This document shows positions 49,034 through 60,151 of a stretch of 64,000 nt of DNA, piece after piece (position 1 is the stretch's first letter; every line of letters begins with the position of its first letter). The stretch covers positions 87,404,462 to 87,468,461 of the forward strand of contig NC_084834.1 in the NCBI RefSeq assembly GCF_033115175.1, given 5' to 3'. This stretch comes from Lepus europaeus (taxonomy: Eukaryota; Chordata; Mammalia; Lagomorpha; Leporidae). The position numbers and the translations under genes were made by a program. A model generated the notes under the pieces. That model searched no databases. It was not told the DNA's origin and was given only the letters and a program-made list of their open reading frames with translations.

Positions 49034-49168
49034 GTGAGTACATCATCATTCTTTGTTTTCTTGGCCATTTTTGCTCTCTCTGCCTTTTTTAAAAATCACT
49101 GTTTATCCTGACATCTAGTTTTATATGTTCCTGTAATACCTTATGCTTTCTTCTACTTTGCTACTTTC

Positions 49169-49412
49169 TTTTTTTTTTTTCCTTTTTAAAGCAGTTTATT
49201 TAAGGAATACAAATTTCGTGCATTTTGTATACACAAATTTAGGAACACAGTGATTCTTCCCACCCGATCTCCCTCCCACCTGTGCTCCCACCTTTCTTCC
49301 TCCTCCCTCTCCTATTCCCATTCTTATTTTTTATTAAGATCTATTTTCAGTTAACTTTATAATCATGAGATTAACCTTATACTAAGCAAAGAGTTCAGCA
49401 AATAGTATGAAG

Positions 49413-49443
<31 letters not shown>

Positions 49444-50127
49444 TGAACAAAAAACACTATTCCTCAACAGTCAAGACAGGGCTGTTCAAAATCATTGCAT
49501 CACAAAGTACCAATTCCACTCTTTTTTTTTTTTTTGATTTAAAATTTTTAATGTATGTTTTCTTTTTCTTTTTTCTTTTTTTTTTTAACTTTTATTTAAT
49601 GAATATAAATTTCCAGTGTACAGCTTATGGATTACAATGGTTTCCCCCTCCCATAACTTCCCTCCCACCCGCAACCCTCCCCTCTCCCGCTCCCTCTCCT
49701 CTTCCATTTGCATCAAGATTCATTTTCAATTCTCTTTATATACTGATGGTCCTCTTCCCCACTTAATGCTGTATAATTGTTCAAACCTGGTAAATGCCAC
49801 TCTTAGGATCATTGGTTACTATCCTCACTCTGTCTTTTATGACTTTGTCTAAATATGATCAGAGTCGGCAAACTTGGAAGGCTTCCATAGCCTTGGCAAC
49901 TCATGACGACAGCCTAGGGTGGTTACTGGCGCCATAAACTAGAGTGTCAATTTGTTGGGTCAACAACAGGAGCCACTGTGCACTTGCTCCTCATGTGGGA
50001 TCTCTGTCCTTAATGTGCTGTACATTGTGATTTAATGCTATAACTAGTACTCAAACAGTATGTTTCACTTTGTGTTTCTATGTGGGTGCAAACTGTTGAA
50101 ATCTTTATACTAAATTGATCTTCTGTA
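49169..50127 (-). mobile_element. L1 insertion with twin-priming inversion and probable 3' transduction
   Basis: TACTTTGCTACTTTC occurs at 49154-49168 and 50128-50142, a perfect 15-bp target-site duplication around the whole block. From the left: a T run (minus-strand poly(A)), then part of an older L1 3' UTR in minus orientation (about 49185-49510). A second T-rich zone (49521-49587) follows, then a young L1 3' UTR in minus orientation (49588-49743). Last comes the adjoining 5' part of the same UTR in plus orientation (49744-50127). The two young pieces meet at L1 position GTATA with a few bases shared, the mark of twin priming. Because the duplication encloses the older piece too, it was probably carried along as a 3' transduction. 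Confidence 0.8.
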
Positions 50128-50479
50128 TACTTTGCTACTTTCAACTTCCTTTTTCATTCCCTTTTGCTTTTTCCTAAATAGCTTATAAACCTAAATCCAA
50201 CAACAACAAATAACCCAGCTAATTTATAAAGTACAGTAGAAAAACAAATCTCAGAAGCCCACAAAACCTTAAATACTGATTTGTAGTCATTTACCTCATC
50301 TGAGCATACTACAACTGAAGGATCCTAGTAAAAGGAGAAGAATATGCAGCTAGTTGTTTTTCAGAGGACTTAATAAGTCCACAGCCACTAGGACATAAAA
50401 AACTTCCTCTACTGTTGTACACAATGTGTTTCATGGTGGGAAAGTCCCAAACTAACCAAAATATTAACCCCACTCTTCC

Positions 50480-50880
50480 TGATTGCTACGATTTGAACAT
50501 GGTGCAGCTCCTGAATTCACACAAGACTTTAAGCCCTAAAGTCATAGATGATTGGTACTAAAAGGGTAAAAACTTAATACAACTATGGTGTTTAGGAGGT
50601 AGGCCTGGTGAAGAATCCTAAGTGACTGGAGTAATGTCCGAAGAAGGTGATTACCATCACAGGATTAGTTGTAAAATCAGCCTCTTGCTCTGTTTTCTGG
50701 TTCACTGTGAGATCTTTCCTATACCTATCACCTGCTGCCCTCATCAGATACCAAACCATTTCAAATTTGAACCTTTAAAAACATTAGCTAAATAGACTTC
50801 TTTCCTCTAAAAGTCCCTGATATTTTGTGGTAGTGACAAAAGACTGATTAATCCACTGGTGCTCTGTTGGTTTCACACCA
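50480..50880 (+). mobile_element. MaLR-type LTR (MST/MLT1-like)
   Basis: GATTGCTACGATTTGAACATGG, GGTGTTTAGGAGGTAGGCC, TCTTGCTCTGTTTTCTGG, AACCTTTAAAAACATTAGC and the terminal TATTTTGTGGTAGTGACAAAAGACTGATTAA follow the MST/MLT1 LTR layout. Confidence 0.7.
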
Positions 50881-51035
50881 TGCCCTAACCTAAACTTCCT
50901 CCCAGTGAGCTCTCCAACAAATCACCTCTGGATAAACATGTAACACTGACCTGTGCATAATCGTATCCACTCACTAAAGCTACTCTTGAGTTCTATATTC
51001 TTTTTTTTATATTTACTTTTCTAACACTTTTAATA

Positions 51036-51346
51036 GCTTTAAAAATATTTATTTATTTGAAAGGCAGAAAGAGAGAGCGAGAGAGTCTTAGAGATATCTT
51101 CCATCTGCTGGTTCACTCCCCAGATGGCTGCAATAGCCAGGACTGAGTCAGATTGAAAACAGGAGACAGGAGATCTCCCATATGGGAGCAGCTGCCCAAA
51201 CACTTGGCCCATCTTCTGCTGCTTTTCCTAGGCTCATTAGCAGGGAGCTGGGTCAGAAGTGGAGCAGCTGGTACATGAACCAGTGCCAATATGGAATGTC
51301 AGTGTTGCAGACAGTGGCTTTAACCTGCTATGCCCCCATGCTAATC
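51036..51346 (-). mobile_element. CSINE, reverse orientation
   Basis: TTTATTTATTTGAAAGGCAG start, CACTCCCCAGATGGCTGCAATAG, AGATCTCCCATATGGGAGC, and a head complement ending TTTAACCTGCTATGCCCCC. Moderately diverged. Confidence 0.9.
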
Positions 51347-52804
51347 ACAGACTCTCTTTTCTATGAGTCCTGGAGAGCAGATAGTCCATAGCAATACTCT
51401 CCTTCAATGCTCCTAAGAAGACAAAAACTGCTAGGAAAACTTTGGGAGTTTTATGCAAATGTAATTCCTTCACTGACACTACATAAATTGTAAACCTTGA
51501 GAAAACTTGGAGAATCTCATCTGCTAGCCTAGAAATGGAATGGACTCATGTTTCCAGTAGTGCTAAGGCATTTAAGCAATCAGAAATATCTCTTACTTGG
51601 AGCTATTACCTCTTGGAAGCTTGATGCATTTGTGAGTGGATGAATGAAATGCATAGTTTGAGAAACTTAGTGAAGAACACTTTTATAAGGTGTTTGGAGC
51701 TTTCTTTCAGTAAGAAATAGTTTATGTAATCCTTTCAACGTGACTTCCATATGATCTGACATGTTTATGACGCACCTCCAGAGGTAAGCCGTATCTGCCT
51801 CCCTTGCTGCTACACTCTCCCTGTAGATTTCCAGCTTCCGTGATCCTCCTCATTTTACTCCTGTTCTCTGCCAACTTCAGTGTTCTATATCTTGCCACAA
51901 CCTACACACCAATGTGCAGGTTCAAGGTAAGATTCTTTATATTTATCCTCCAGCCACCAGAATGACACCACCACAAAGAGGAATGCAGCTTCCTCATTTC
52001 ATATTCCATAATGGATGGAACAATTCAGTCTTTGGCTCTCTTGGGGATTTCAGTTTGAGGAGGGCCCAGTCAGCCTTTACTCCTAAACCAAAAAATTCCC
52101 AGGTCTCTTCCTATGAGGAAGATTTGAGATTTTGATATTATACATACATTTTTAATCTCAGTTAATTGGCTATTGTCTGGGAAGAAAATAGCATTGTTTA
52201 TCTCAGACCTTTCCATTTTTCTACTTAACATATTATATTGATTTGTGGTTCATTGAAGTTCATACTGAGAAGTCCATTAGATTAATTATATCTTCTTCAC
52301 ATCCCTTCCAAAAGAAATTAATTTTACCTTCCAGTATACATTATCCTAAATCAGTATGATTATTGTTTTATTTGTATATAAAATTTACAAATTTAACATC
52401 ATAAATTATCTACTCAATAGATGTAACTATGAAGCACTTGCTTTTACATAAAGTAATTTCATCACATCTATTTATTTATTTACCAGTTGAAGAAAAAAAG
52501 TACATACAGGAAACTATATCCCAATTCAAACAGTTGACAGTATTAGGTCTAAGTGAAGATAAAGGTCATTCCACAACCAGGAATATGAATAATCCTCAAG
52601 AGTTCAATTTCAGGCTAATCCACTCTCCCACCTCCAGAGCCATAGCTGTTGTTTCACTATCAAAATTTCCCCAACTTAGGAAGTGAGGTCAATAAAATTA
52701 GCAAAATGAATATACAACCATAATACCTACTTTTCATATATCCACTGTACAGGTTTTATTGCTGCTCCAAATATAGACTTATATAACCAATTCTTACACA
52801 GTAA
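51347..52804. other. no gene or repeat recognised
   Basis: About 1.5 kb. The open frames (for example 52429-52686, 85 codons) have no recognisable domain or splice context. Confidence 0.5.
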
Positions 52805-53045
52805 TAGAAGCAGCTAATACTCTCCAAGTGTTTACTGTTTGCCAAGTATTATGGCAAGATTTTATATGCATTGCTTCATTTAATCAGAACGTAAGTCTAT
52901 GAGGTACATACAATGCTATTTCCATTCTATAGTTGGGAAAACAGTTTAAATAACTTGATCATGGCTCATAGCCAGTACATGGAACTGAATACAAGTCAGT
53001 CTGATTCCAAAGTTTGTTCTCTGAGTCACTGCTTTGCATTTCCTA
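52805..53045 (-). mobile_element. MIR
   Basis: A good reverse-complement MIR match across most of its length: CAGCTAATACTCTCCAAGTG, GCATTGCTTCATTTAATCAGAAC, GAGGTACATACAATGC, CTATAGTTGGGAAAAC, and CTGAATACAAGTCAGTCTGATTCCAAAG. Confidence 0.75.
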
Positions 53046-53767
53046 TTTGTGAAGAGCATTAAACTTCATATTCTTTTTAAACCAGGGGTTGAATTTTGAA
53101 AATCAATTTGATCTAAAATCACGTGGAGTTTTGTGCCATTATTCCGGGTATAAGCTGCCCTTGAAACAGGACAAAGGGAGCATGTTATATAATCTTCCGT
53201 GTGTCTACCTTTTCTTACCACCTCTCTCTCCATTCCATAATGTTGAAACATTTGTGTTTTTTGAATAATCCATTCATTTTCTAGAGATAATAATTTCCTC
53301 AAATTAATTCTAAGTACCTCTAATGAGGTATCATTATTAGATTATAAAAAGTCTAAATCAAAGAGGAATATATGTACCCTTACAGAGACAGGTAATAGAA
53401 ATTATATTAATTCTTTTGAAAAGGATATTTCAGTGAGTCAATTGCTTCTTCACAATATATCTAATACCTGCATAAGTTAATGACAATGGATCATTAATGT
53501 TAGAAGCTGGAGGATAGTTAAAGAAAAGTCTTACAGAAATGCCCTTGCATATGTAAGAAATATTCAATATTTTAATTGGAGGAAGATATGTTTTTGCAAA
53601 ATCTATGGTTATTGGCATATGAAAATGAATGTGGACTTATTAAGTAATTCAATAGAAGACAGCTTTCTTGAATAGTACCTGTGTACTAATTGATGGAAAA
53701 CCTAAAATATATTTATACCTAAAGGACCATGTGAATTCAGACGAAATATATTTTTAAGTTATGTTGT
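53046..53767. other. AT-rich DNA, nothing recognised
   Basis: About 720 bases with no supportable feature. Confidence 0.5.
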
Positions 53768-54101
53768 TTAAGTTTTATTCATTTATTTATTTGACAAGCA
53801 GAGTTACAAAGAGTGGGAGAGACAGAGACAGACAGACAGACAGACAGATCTTCTGTCCACTGGTTCACTCCCTAAATGCCTACCAACAGATAGGCTAGGC
53901 TAGGCCTAAGTTAGGAGCTAGGAATTCCACCTAAGTTTCATACATGAGTAACAGGAACCCAAGCATCATCTTCTGCTTCCCAGGCACATTAGTAGGAAGC
54001 TGAATCGGACACAAAGACAGGACTCAATTCTAGGTGCTCCAATATAGAATGTGGGAGTCCCAAGTGGCAGCTTAACTCACTACTCTACAACTCTTGTCCC
54101 T
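53768..54101 (-). mobile_element. old CSINE, reverse orientation
   Basis: TTTATTTATTTGACAAGCAGAG start, a (GACA)n tract at about 53829-53848, ACTGGTTCACTCCCTAAATGCC, and a head complement ending ACTACTCTACAACTCTTGTCCC. Confidence 0.85.
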
Positions 54102-54103
54102 TT

Positions 54104-54175
54104 AATATATATACATATAAGTTTATATATATTATGTATATAACATTTATATATATTATATATATATATATATTT
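54104..54175. repeat. AT-rich simple repeat
   Basis: Repeated ATATAT and TTATATATATTATG units between two CSINEs, ending in a pure TATATATATATA tract. Confidence 0.85.
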
Positions 54176-54487
54176 ATTTGATAGGTAGAGTCATAGACAG
54201 TGAGAGAGAGAGAGACAGAGAGAAAGATCTTCCTTCCATTGGTTCACCCCCCAAATGGCCACTATGGCCAGTGCTGCGCCGATCTGAAGCCAGGAGCCAG
54301 GTGCTTCTTCCTGGTCTCCCATGCGAGTACAGGGACCCAAGCACTTGGACCATCCTCCACTGCCCTCCTGGGCCACAGCAGAGAGCTGGACTGGAAGAGG
54401 AGCAACTGGGACTAGAACCCAGTGCCCATATGGGATGCCGGCGCCACAGGTGGAGGATTAACCTAGTGCGCCACCGCGCCGGCCCCC
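54165..54487 (-). mobile_element. CSINE, reverse orientation
   Basis: TTTATTTGATAGGTAGAG start, full body, and head complement GTGCGCCACCGCGCCGGCC. It is younger than the neighbouring copy at 53768 and lies in the same orientation. Confidence 0.93.
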
Positions 54488-55109
54488 CATGTGGTATTTA
54501 AATATAAATATGCAGCACATAATCATCAGATAAGAGTAATTGGTGTACCTATCACCTCAGACATGAGTGACTCTGTGTGCTGAGACAGACACAAACTCAG
54601 CGGAATCAATCACACAAATTTTCATTTCTGTACTATCTTGACAGAAGAGAAGTAATAAAGGGTACACCTATATTGCATATCCCAATAAGAGTCCTGATTC
54701 ACCAAGACATGTGACTAGAGTGATGTTTGCATTAATATCTAGTAGGCCTTGGAGACTTGGACCATGACTCCATGACTCGGTTGACTCTAGGACGGTAGTT
54801 GTCAACTGGAACAGTGTTTGGCAATGTCTAGTGTTTCTGTCATACTCAAAATATGCTCCTAGCATAACCTGATGGATGTCAAGACAGCTCGTTACAACAA
54901 TGACGAATTAGCCTGGCCCAAAATATGAACAATGTTTTAGCTAAGAAACCCTGCTCTATGATAATGGAATCAAAATTGAAAATAAACTGGAAAAACAAAT
55001 GGTTACATTTTCCTCCCATTCTCTGTATGGAGTGTGTTGACTAACCAGGGGGCACATTCTAAGAGAGAAATTGCAATGTTAATATACCTAACTTCATTGT
55101 GAGGTAGTC

Positions 55110-55560
55110 ACTCTCTTGGCAGGAGCAAGGATGCTGATCTGCAGGATCATGTGTGCCACTGAGGCCACCCATGCAAGAGCTGTAGGTGGACCAATGAGGC
55201 AGCCCCAACCTCACAACCTGAGAGGGGGCCTGAGACAGGGAAAAATGTCTTTGACAACCTCAAAAAGTATCTCAGAGTATAAAACAGGGGTATTATGGTT
55301 GTCCATTTTGTCATTGCCCACTTGTGAGCACAAACTATACTATAGGTGTCTTTCGAGAGAGCCTGGCACAGTCTATTCCTGGGTCAACCCCTCCAGATAC
55401 CCACCTTCTCTTACTTGTAAACCACCTGGTGCTGTTCTTCCTATCTCTTGTCAATCCTTTGCTCCTGTCTTCTGTTTATAATCCCTACACTTACCCCTCT
55501 GCTTTTTGTGCCCTCTGTTTTTGTTTGTTTGATTTACTTTGCCATAAGGAAACTCCAATG
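55110..55560 (+). mobile_element. candidate solo LTR with CCAAT and TATA motifs
   Basis: CCAAT at 55191 and TATAAAA at 55278-55284 are 87 bases apart, with a pyrimidine-rich, C-rich stretch following. This is the layout of an LTR U3-R region. I found neither a TG...CA boundary pair nor a second copy in the window, so the call is tentative. The 121-codon frame across it is unlikely to be coding. Confidence 0.3.
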
Positions 55561-55597
55561 GTATCCTTAGTCACCTTTTAGCACATTTTGTTCCTTT

Positions 55598-55896
55598 TTA
55601 AAAAGATTTATTTATTTATTTGAAAGGCAGAGTTACAGAGAGGAAGAAAGAGAGAGAGAGAGAAAGAGAGAGAGAGATCTTTCATCTACTGGCTCACTCC
55701 CCAGATGACCACAATGGCCAGAGCTAAGCCAGGTTGAAGCCAGGAGCCAGGAACTTCCTCTGGATCTCCCATGTGGGAGCGGTGGCCCAAGTAGTCGAGC
55801 CATCTTCTGCTGCTTTTCCCAGGCCATCAACAGGGAGCTGGATCAGAAGTAAAGCAACTGGGATAAGAACTGGCACCCATATGGGATGCCAGCCAT
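55598..55896 (-). mobile_element. CSINE, reverse orientation, head truncated
   Basis: AAAAAGATTTATTTATTTATTTG start, a GAGAGAGA-rich tract, full body, then a stop at CATATGGGATGCCAGCC without the head complement. Confidence 0.92.
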
Positions 55897-56519
55897 CCCC
55901 TACATTCTACTTTTATCTCAACCACGTCCTGGTTCCTTCCTGAGGGCATTTGTCCACTGATGATCATTCTTGCCTGCTTTGTGTACTGCAGTCTGATAAG
56001 GGGAAAGTCCTCTCATTCACATCTTTGTGTCCAGTTATGGCTTCCAGATGACTGTTTATCATTGCCAAATCCTCTGTGTGTTCCACACTCCTGCTCCTCC
56101 CTTTCTGTGCAATACAATATCCCTCATCCCCACTGTCTGCCAGTCTCTCGTCTCTAACATCCATTCCCTGGTGTCATCATGACCTTGTTACCAGTTACTT
56201 CCTCTAGCTAAGTCTGACATCTTTCTCATTGAATTCAAATAACACTTTACTGTTTCAAGGACGAACACATTTGTGATCATTTGCAATCACCACAGTATTG
56301 GATCCACACAGTTGGCCCACTTAAGAGCAGTGACAGTGAACTACTTTCTGATGTAGAAGACATTGATAGGAGGGAGCAGAAGTAAGAGTGACTAGCAAGA
56401 AATATTTCACTGAGTTACTGGACCCAAAAGATGTGACTAGTACTTGAAAGGAACTTTTTAAAGGATCTGTTCAGATGCAAAAGAGAGAAAGAAATGTGGT
56501 ATCACTGCTAATATGTTTC
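55897..56519. other. no gene or repeat recognised
   Basis: About 620 bases of mixed composition with no supportable feature. Confidence 0.45.
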
Positions 56520-56850
56520 TTATTGTTTTAAAGTATGTTCTCCAAGATTCATGTTGACACCTCGTCCTCATTGCAGGGATATTAATAGATGAAGTCTTTG
56601 GTGGGAATGATTAAGTCATGAGGATTAATGCCTCCCAAAAGGGCTGGAGGGAACTAATATAGGCCTTTTTTGCCTTCATCCCTTCTGTCATGTGTAGACA
56701 AAGCAAGAAGACTGTCCTTCATGAGACAACAAATGCTGGCACCTTAATCTAGGACATCCCAGCCTCCAGAATTGAGAACAATAATTTCCTACTATTTGTA
56801 ACTGTTCAGACTCAGATGAGAAGCAGCACAGAGTAAGACAATGTCTCTGC
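56520..56850 (+). mobile_element. MaLR-type LTR (MST/MLT1-like)
   Basis: AAGTATGTTCTCCAAGATTCATG, GAATGATTAAGTCATGAGGATTAATGCC, AAAAGGGCTGGAGGGAAC, CCAGCCTCCAGAATTGAGAACAATAA and TGTTCAGACTCAGATGAG follow a MaLR LTR in order. Confidence 0.65.
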
Positions 56851-58269
56851 TTGCCTTGAAAGGGTGATGATGCTGAAGGACATTTTATCTATTTAATTTC
56901 CAAGTAGTATTTAACACCTTTTCTAGAGAATCTAGCAGGAATCAGTTATTATGTATACAACTTACTCAAGGTTGTCCTTCATGATCTCCTACAGTTCTTG
57001 TGTACTGCTGAGCAATCAGTGTGTATCCTTTGAAAGGATCTCTTAAACATTTTTGAGATAAGAGAGAAAAAGACAAATAAAGCCAAATTTAGATTTTCTG
57101 GCATGGAATTAAGATTGTTGTGCTCCAAATTGATGTTATCTAATTAACAGATATAATTACCAAACCAGATTCACGTGAAATACCTGTCAAACTCAATGCT
57201 GCAATCAAAACTCATTATGTCTATGACATTACCTAGTAAAGATGCAAAAATGATATTAGCCCCTTCTTCCTTCCTCCCTCACTCTTTTCCTTTCTTCCTT
57301 TTCTCCCTCCCTCTTCTACTTCCTTCCTTCCTCTTTCTACTTTGGGGATTCCGTTACACCTTTCCCTAAAGACTGCTGTTGCAAATGTCAATTTTTCCCC
57401 AAGTGCATGATTTCCACTCTCATAGATTTCTACGATAATATGACAATTGACAAATGATGTCATTAGGGAGCAGCAAACTGGCATTATAGAGACAGATTTA
57501 GATGATTTCCGAGGTGGATTGGTGGACTGGTATAAACATTCTCTGTTGTAAAATTTTTGTTCTTTTAAGTAATACTAATTACATGCATGCAAAAGGAAAA
57601 ATTAAATTGAAAATAATTAGACATTTTGAAATTGTTCACATGTCTAAAACAAATTTTAAAATGGATCTTTCATATCCAGAGAAAAGTCAGTTTTCTCAAG
57701 TCTCTGAAGACTAGTTCCTGCATTGATAGTTTCTCAGTGTCTAAGGGTGTGAGTCTAGTAGGAACAATACTCGGAAACTCCTCCTGGCTTCCAATACTAA
57801 AATGTGTGTCTATACTCTGTATTCTACACTCTGTGCTTCCATGGTTCCCTGGGCACATTTTTGGTATTGTGCTTTGAAATTGCATTACATATATCCTTTT
57901 ATATTTTTATTTTGCTTGTGAGACTTTGAGAATTTTGAAGAAAATGCTGTTATTTATCTTCATTGTTCAAGTGACTATCTTTATGCCTAGCACATATTTG
58001 ATACTCAAAACATTTCAATTCAGTGAATAAATGAATAAAAATTTTCACAAAGTTGGGGGCAATTTTTTCCCTGTTTGCTGTAAAGTGCAGTTAATGGACA
58101 CTTCAGGTGTAGTGATAGAAGAAAAAGTATAGAACATCTTTGAGATGCAGAGAAATGCATTAAAAATGATTTAAGAGATGATCGTGTAGCCGTATGATTC
58201 TTTCCTTCTTGGCATTATTTTCAATTAATATTGTGTGTAAATCTTCTAAAATGCTAATTATTACAATAA
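56851..58269. other. AT-rich DNA, nothing recognised
   Basis: About 1.4 kb. A pyrimidine-rich low-complexity stretch lies at about 57262-57335. No coding evidence was seen. Confidence 0.5.
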
Positions 58270-58870
58270 TCTAACAAGTTCTTTTGCTCTGCCTTTCACA
58301 GTGCATTTGCAGCAAAGCATACAGAGTAATCCTACTAAAATGTAGGTCAAATGGTATCATGGCTCTGCTCATAACCCTCCAATTGTTTGCTAGTCATGCG
58401 CAAGGTCTGAGCTGTCTGGCCCCTCATACTTCTCTGACCTAGTCCACCCTGATATTCCTCCTCTCTCCTAACTCATTGTGCTCTGCCATGCTGATGTCAA
58501 GTGCAGTGCTATCTGGGAGCATGTGTCCCTGGAGTGGCCCTCTGTCTGGGATGGTCCTTCCACAGAAATCCCATGCATTGCTCCTCACCTCCTTCAAGTA
58601 CTGTCTTCAAGAATCATCTTTTCATTGAAGATTTCCTGAGCACCATCTGAATCCCCACAGCCCCTAAGAAGCCTTGTACCTTACACATGCCCTTCTCTTT
58701 CCCTTATTGTCCCTTTATTTTTTGCCATTAATCACTGCCAAACACGTGGTATATTCTAGTTATATGTATTAATGCTGTTTCATCATAAGAGAAGGGACCT
58801 CAGGATTTTGTTTATTTTTTCTTTTGGTTTTCACTGCTATATATTTCAGCACCCAGGAACAGCATGTAGG
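58270..58870 (+). mobile_element. L2, about 600 bp
   Basis: GAGTAATCCTACTAAAATGTAGG, CTCTGCTCATAACCCTCCAATTG, TCTGGCCCCTCATACTTCTCTGACC, CCTCCTTCAAGTACTGTCTTCAAG, CATTGAAGATTTCCTGAGCACC and a CACCCAGGAACAGCATG-type end follow the L2 3' region closely. Confidence 0.8.
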
Positions 58871-59380
58871 ACTGACAGTTGTGGTGCGGAGCTTTGTGCA
58901 TCAACTTGACCCGGTCAGGCATGCCCACATAGCTGGTGAAATGTTACTTTTGATGTGTCTGTGAGGGTGCATCTGCAGGGGATTAATGGAGGACTGAGTA
59001 AAGCAGGTGGCCCTTCCCCAAATGGGTGGACATCTTTCAATCCATTGAGAGCTTTAAGGAACAAACAGTTGTAGCAAGTCTGAATTTGCTCTCTGACTGA
59101 CTACTGAACTACTCTCCACAGTGTTCTTGGTTTTCAGGTCTTCAGACTGGAATCCAAATCTGCACCCTTACTCTCTGGCTCTCAGACCTGCACACTGTAA
59201 AACCTGCTTTCCTGGGTCTCAAGCTGGCAGAGGGCAGATCAGGCTTTTCAATTTCCATGATTTCATGGGCCAATACCTTATAGTCAATGTCTTCCTAAAT
59301 ATATATATATATATACACACACCTTATATATGACTTCTCTTAGTTTCATTTCTCTGGAGAACTGTAACTTACACAGTAGA
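58870..59380 (+). mobile_element. LTR-like ancient repeat, family not assigned
   Basis: GTGCATCAACTTGACCCGGTCAGG, ATGTGTCTGTGAGGGTGC, GGACTGAGTAAAGCAGG, TGAATTTGCTCTCTGACTGAC, then TTTCTCTGGAGAACTGTAAC. The segment at 7380-7740 shares its beginning and end. This is a known mammalian repeat by appearance, but I cannot name the family. Confidence 0.55.
59299..59330. repeat. (AT)n/(AC)n microsatellite
   Basis: ATATATATATATATAC followed by ACACACACC, inside the LTR-like repeat. Confidence 0.85.
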
Positions 59381-59602
59381 CCTTTAAAAACTTCTGAATG
59401 GATAAAAAATAAAAACTTGATAAAAGATACATTTATTTTAATGTGTTTTTCAAAAACATTAATGCTTCTATACTAAAACATATTCAAAGAAGAAAAATGA
59501 CCTCCATATTTGATACATAATGGAAATTTCTTATGGATGAGAATGAATCTCATAAATGAGTTTAAATATCAAAACTACAAATTTCCAAAAGGCTACCTTT
59601 TG

Positions 59603-60151
59603 CTAAACCAGTATGAATAACATATTCAATATTGAGCAAGGAATGTAGCATTTTCTATGCTGTAGGCTACTAAATGGCTTTTGAAAGAAATGCTTTCTGT
59701 TCACTTTTCCTTTTAGTGGTGTTAATCTTGAAGAGTGTCTCTGTCTAATACACATGAATACATTGCATTTATAAAGGATATTTCCAGTATAGATCACTAG
59801 AAGGTTCAGGCCATTAACAATGAAATACCTACCTTTAAAACTGCTGCATATGGTATAATATACCCTAAGAACTTTACAATACTGAGCACCAGCATTGTCG
59901 AATATTCTTTTTTTCTTAACTGACAAGCAATGTATTATGCTAAACACTAAAACGTAAATCAATGTCAGCGCAATAACAAATGCCTTTGCAAATCTCAGCT
60001 GTTTCCCAAGACACTGATTTTCCAGTTTATCATAGATTTCACGTGTGCCATGACAATCAGCTGTGACCACCACATCATTAGATAAAGGGCCACAAACTGG
60101 CAGCCCACAAATTTGGATGACTTCCAATGACTCAGGAAAGACAGACTTAAC
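59603..60151 (-). pseudogene. protein-like open frame with a predicted membrane helix; exon or relic, not identified
   Basis: The minus-strand frame is open from 60151 to a stop at 59603 (about 182 codons) with no ATG near its start, so it would be an internal exon or a broken gene. In the frame read from 60127, residues 7-30 hold three cysteines (CGLPVCGP, then ADCHGTRE) and a fourth follows in NQCLGK. Residues 47-68 are a hydrophobic helix (KAFVIALTLIYVLVFSIIH) closed by basic SVKKKR, as in a single-pass membrane protein. A consensus donor, AAAG|GTAGGT, would end an exon at 59833, and a pyrimidine-rich TCTTTCCTGAG could be a weak acceptor ending at 60131, giving about 298 bp. The part beyond 59833 looks random. 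The family is unknown to me. Confidence 0.35.

Noticed and set aside
53829..53848. (GACA)n tract as a separate element
   Set aside because: It is the expanded purine complement of the CT tract inside the CSINE at 53768-54101.
54104..54175. AT-rich repeats as a replication origin or matrix-attachment site
   Set aside because: Simple AT repeats next to SINE tails are common by-products of tail expansion; nothing else supports such a role.
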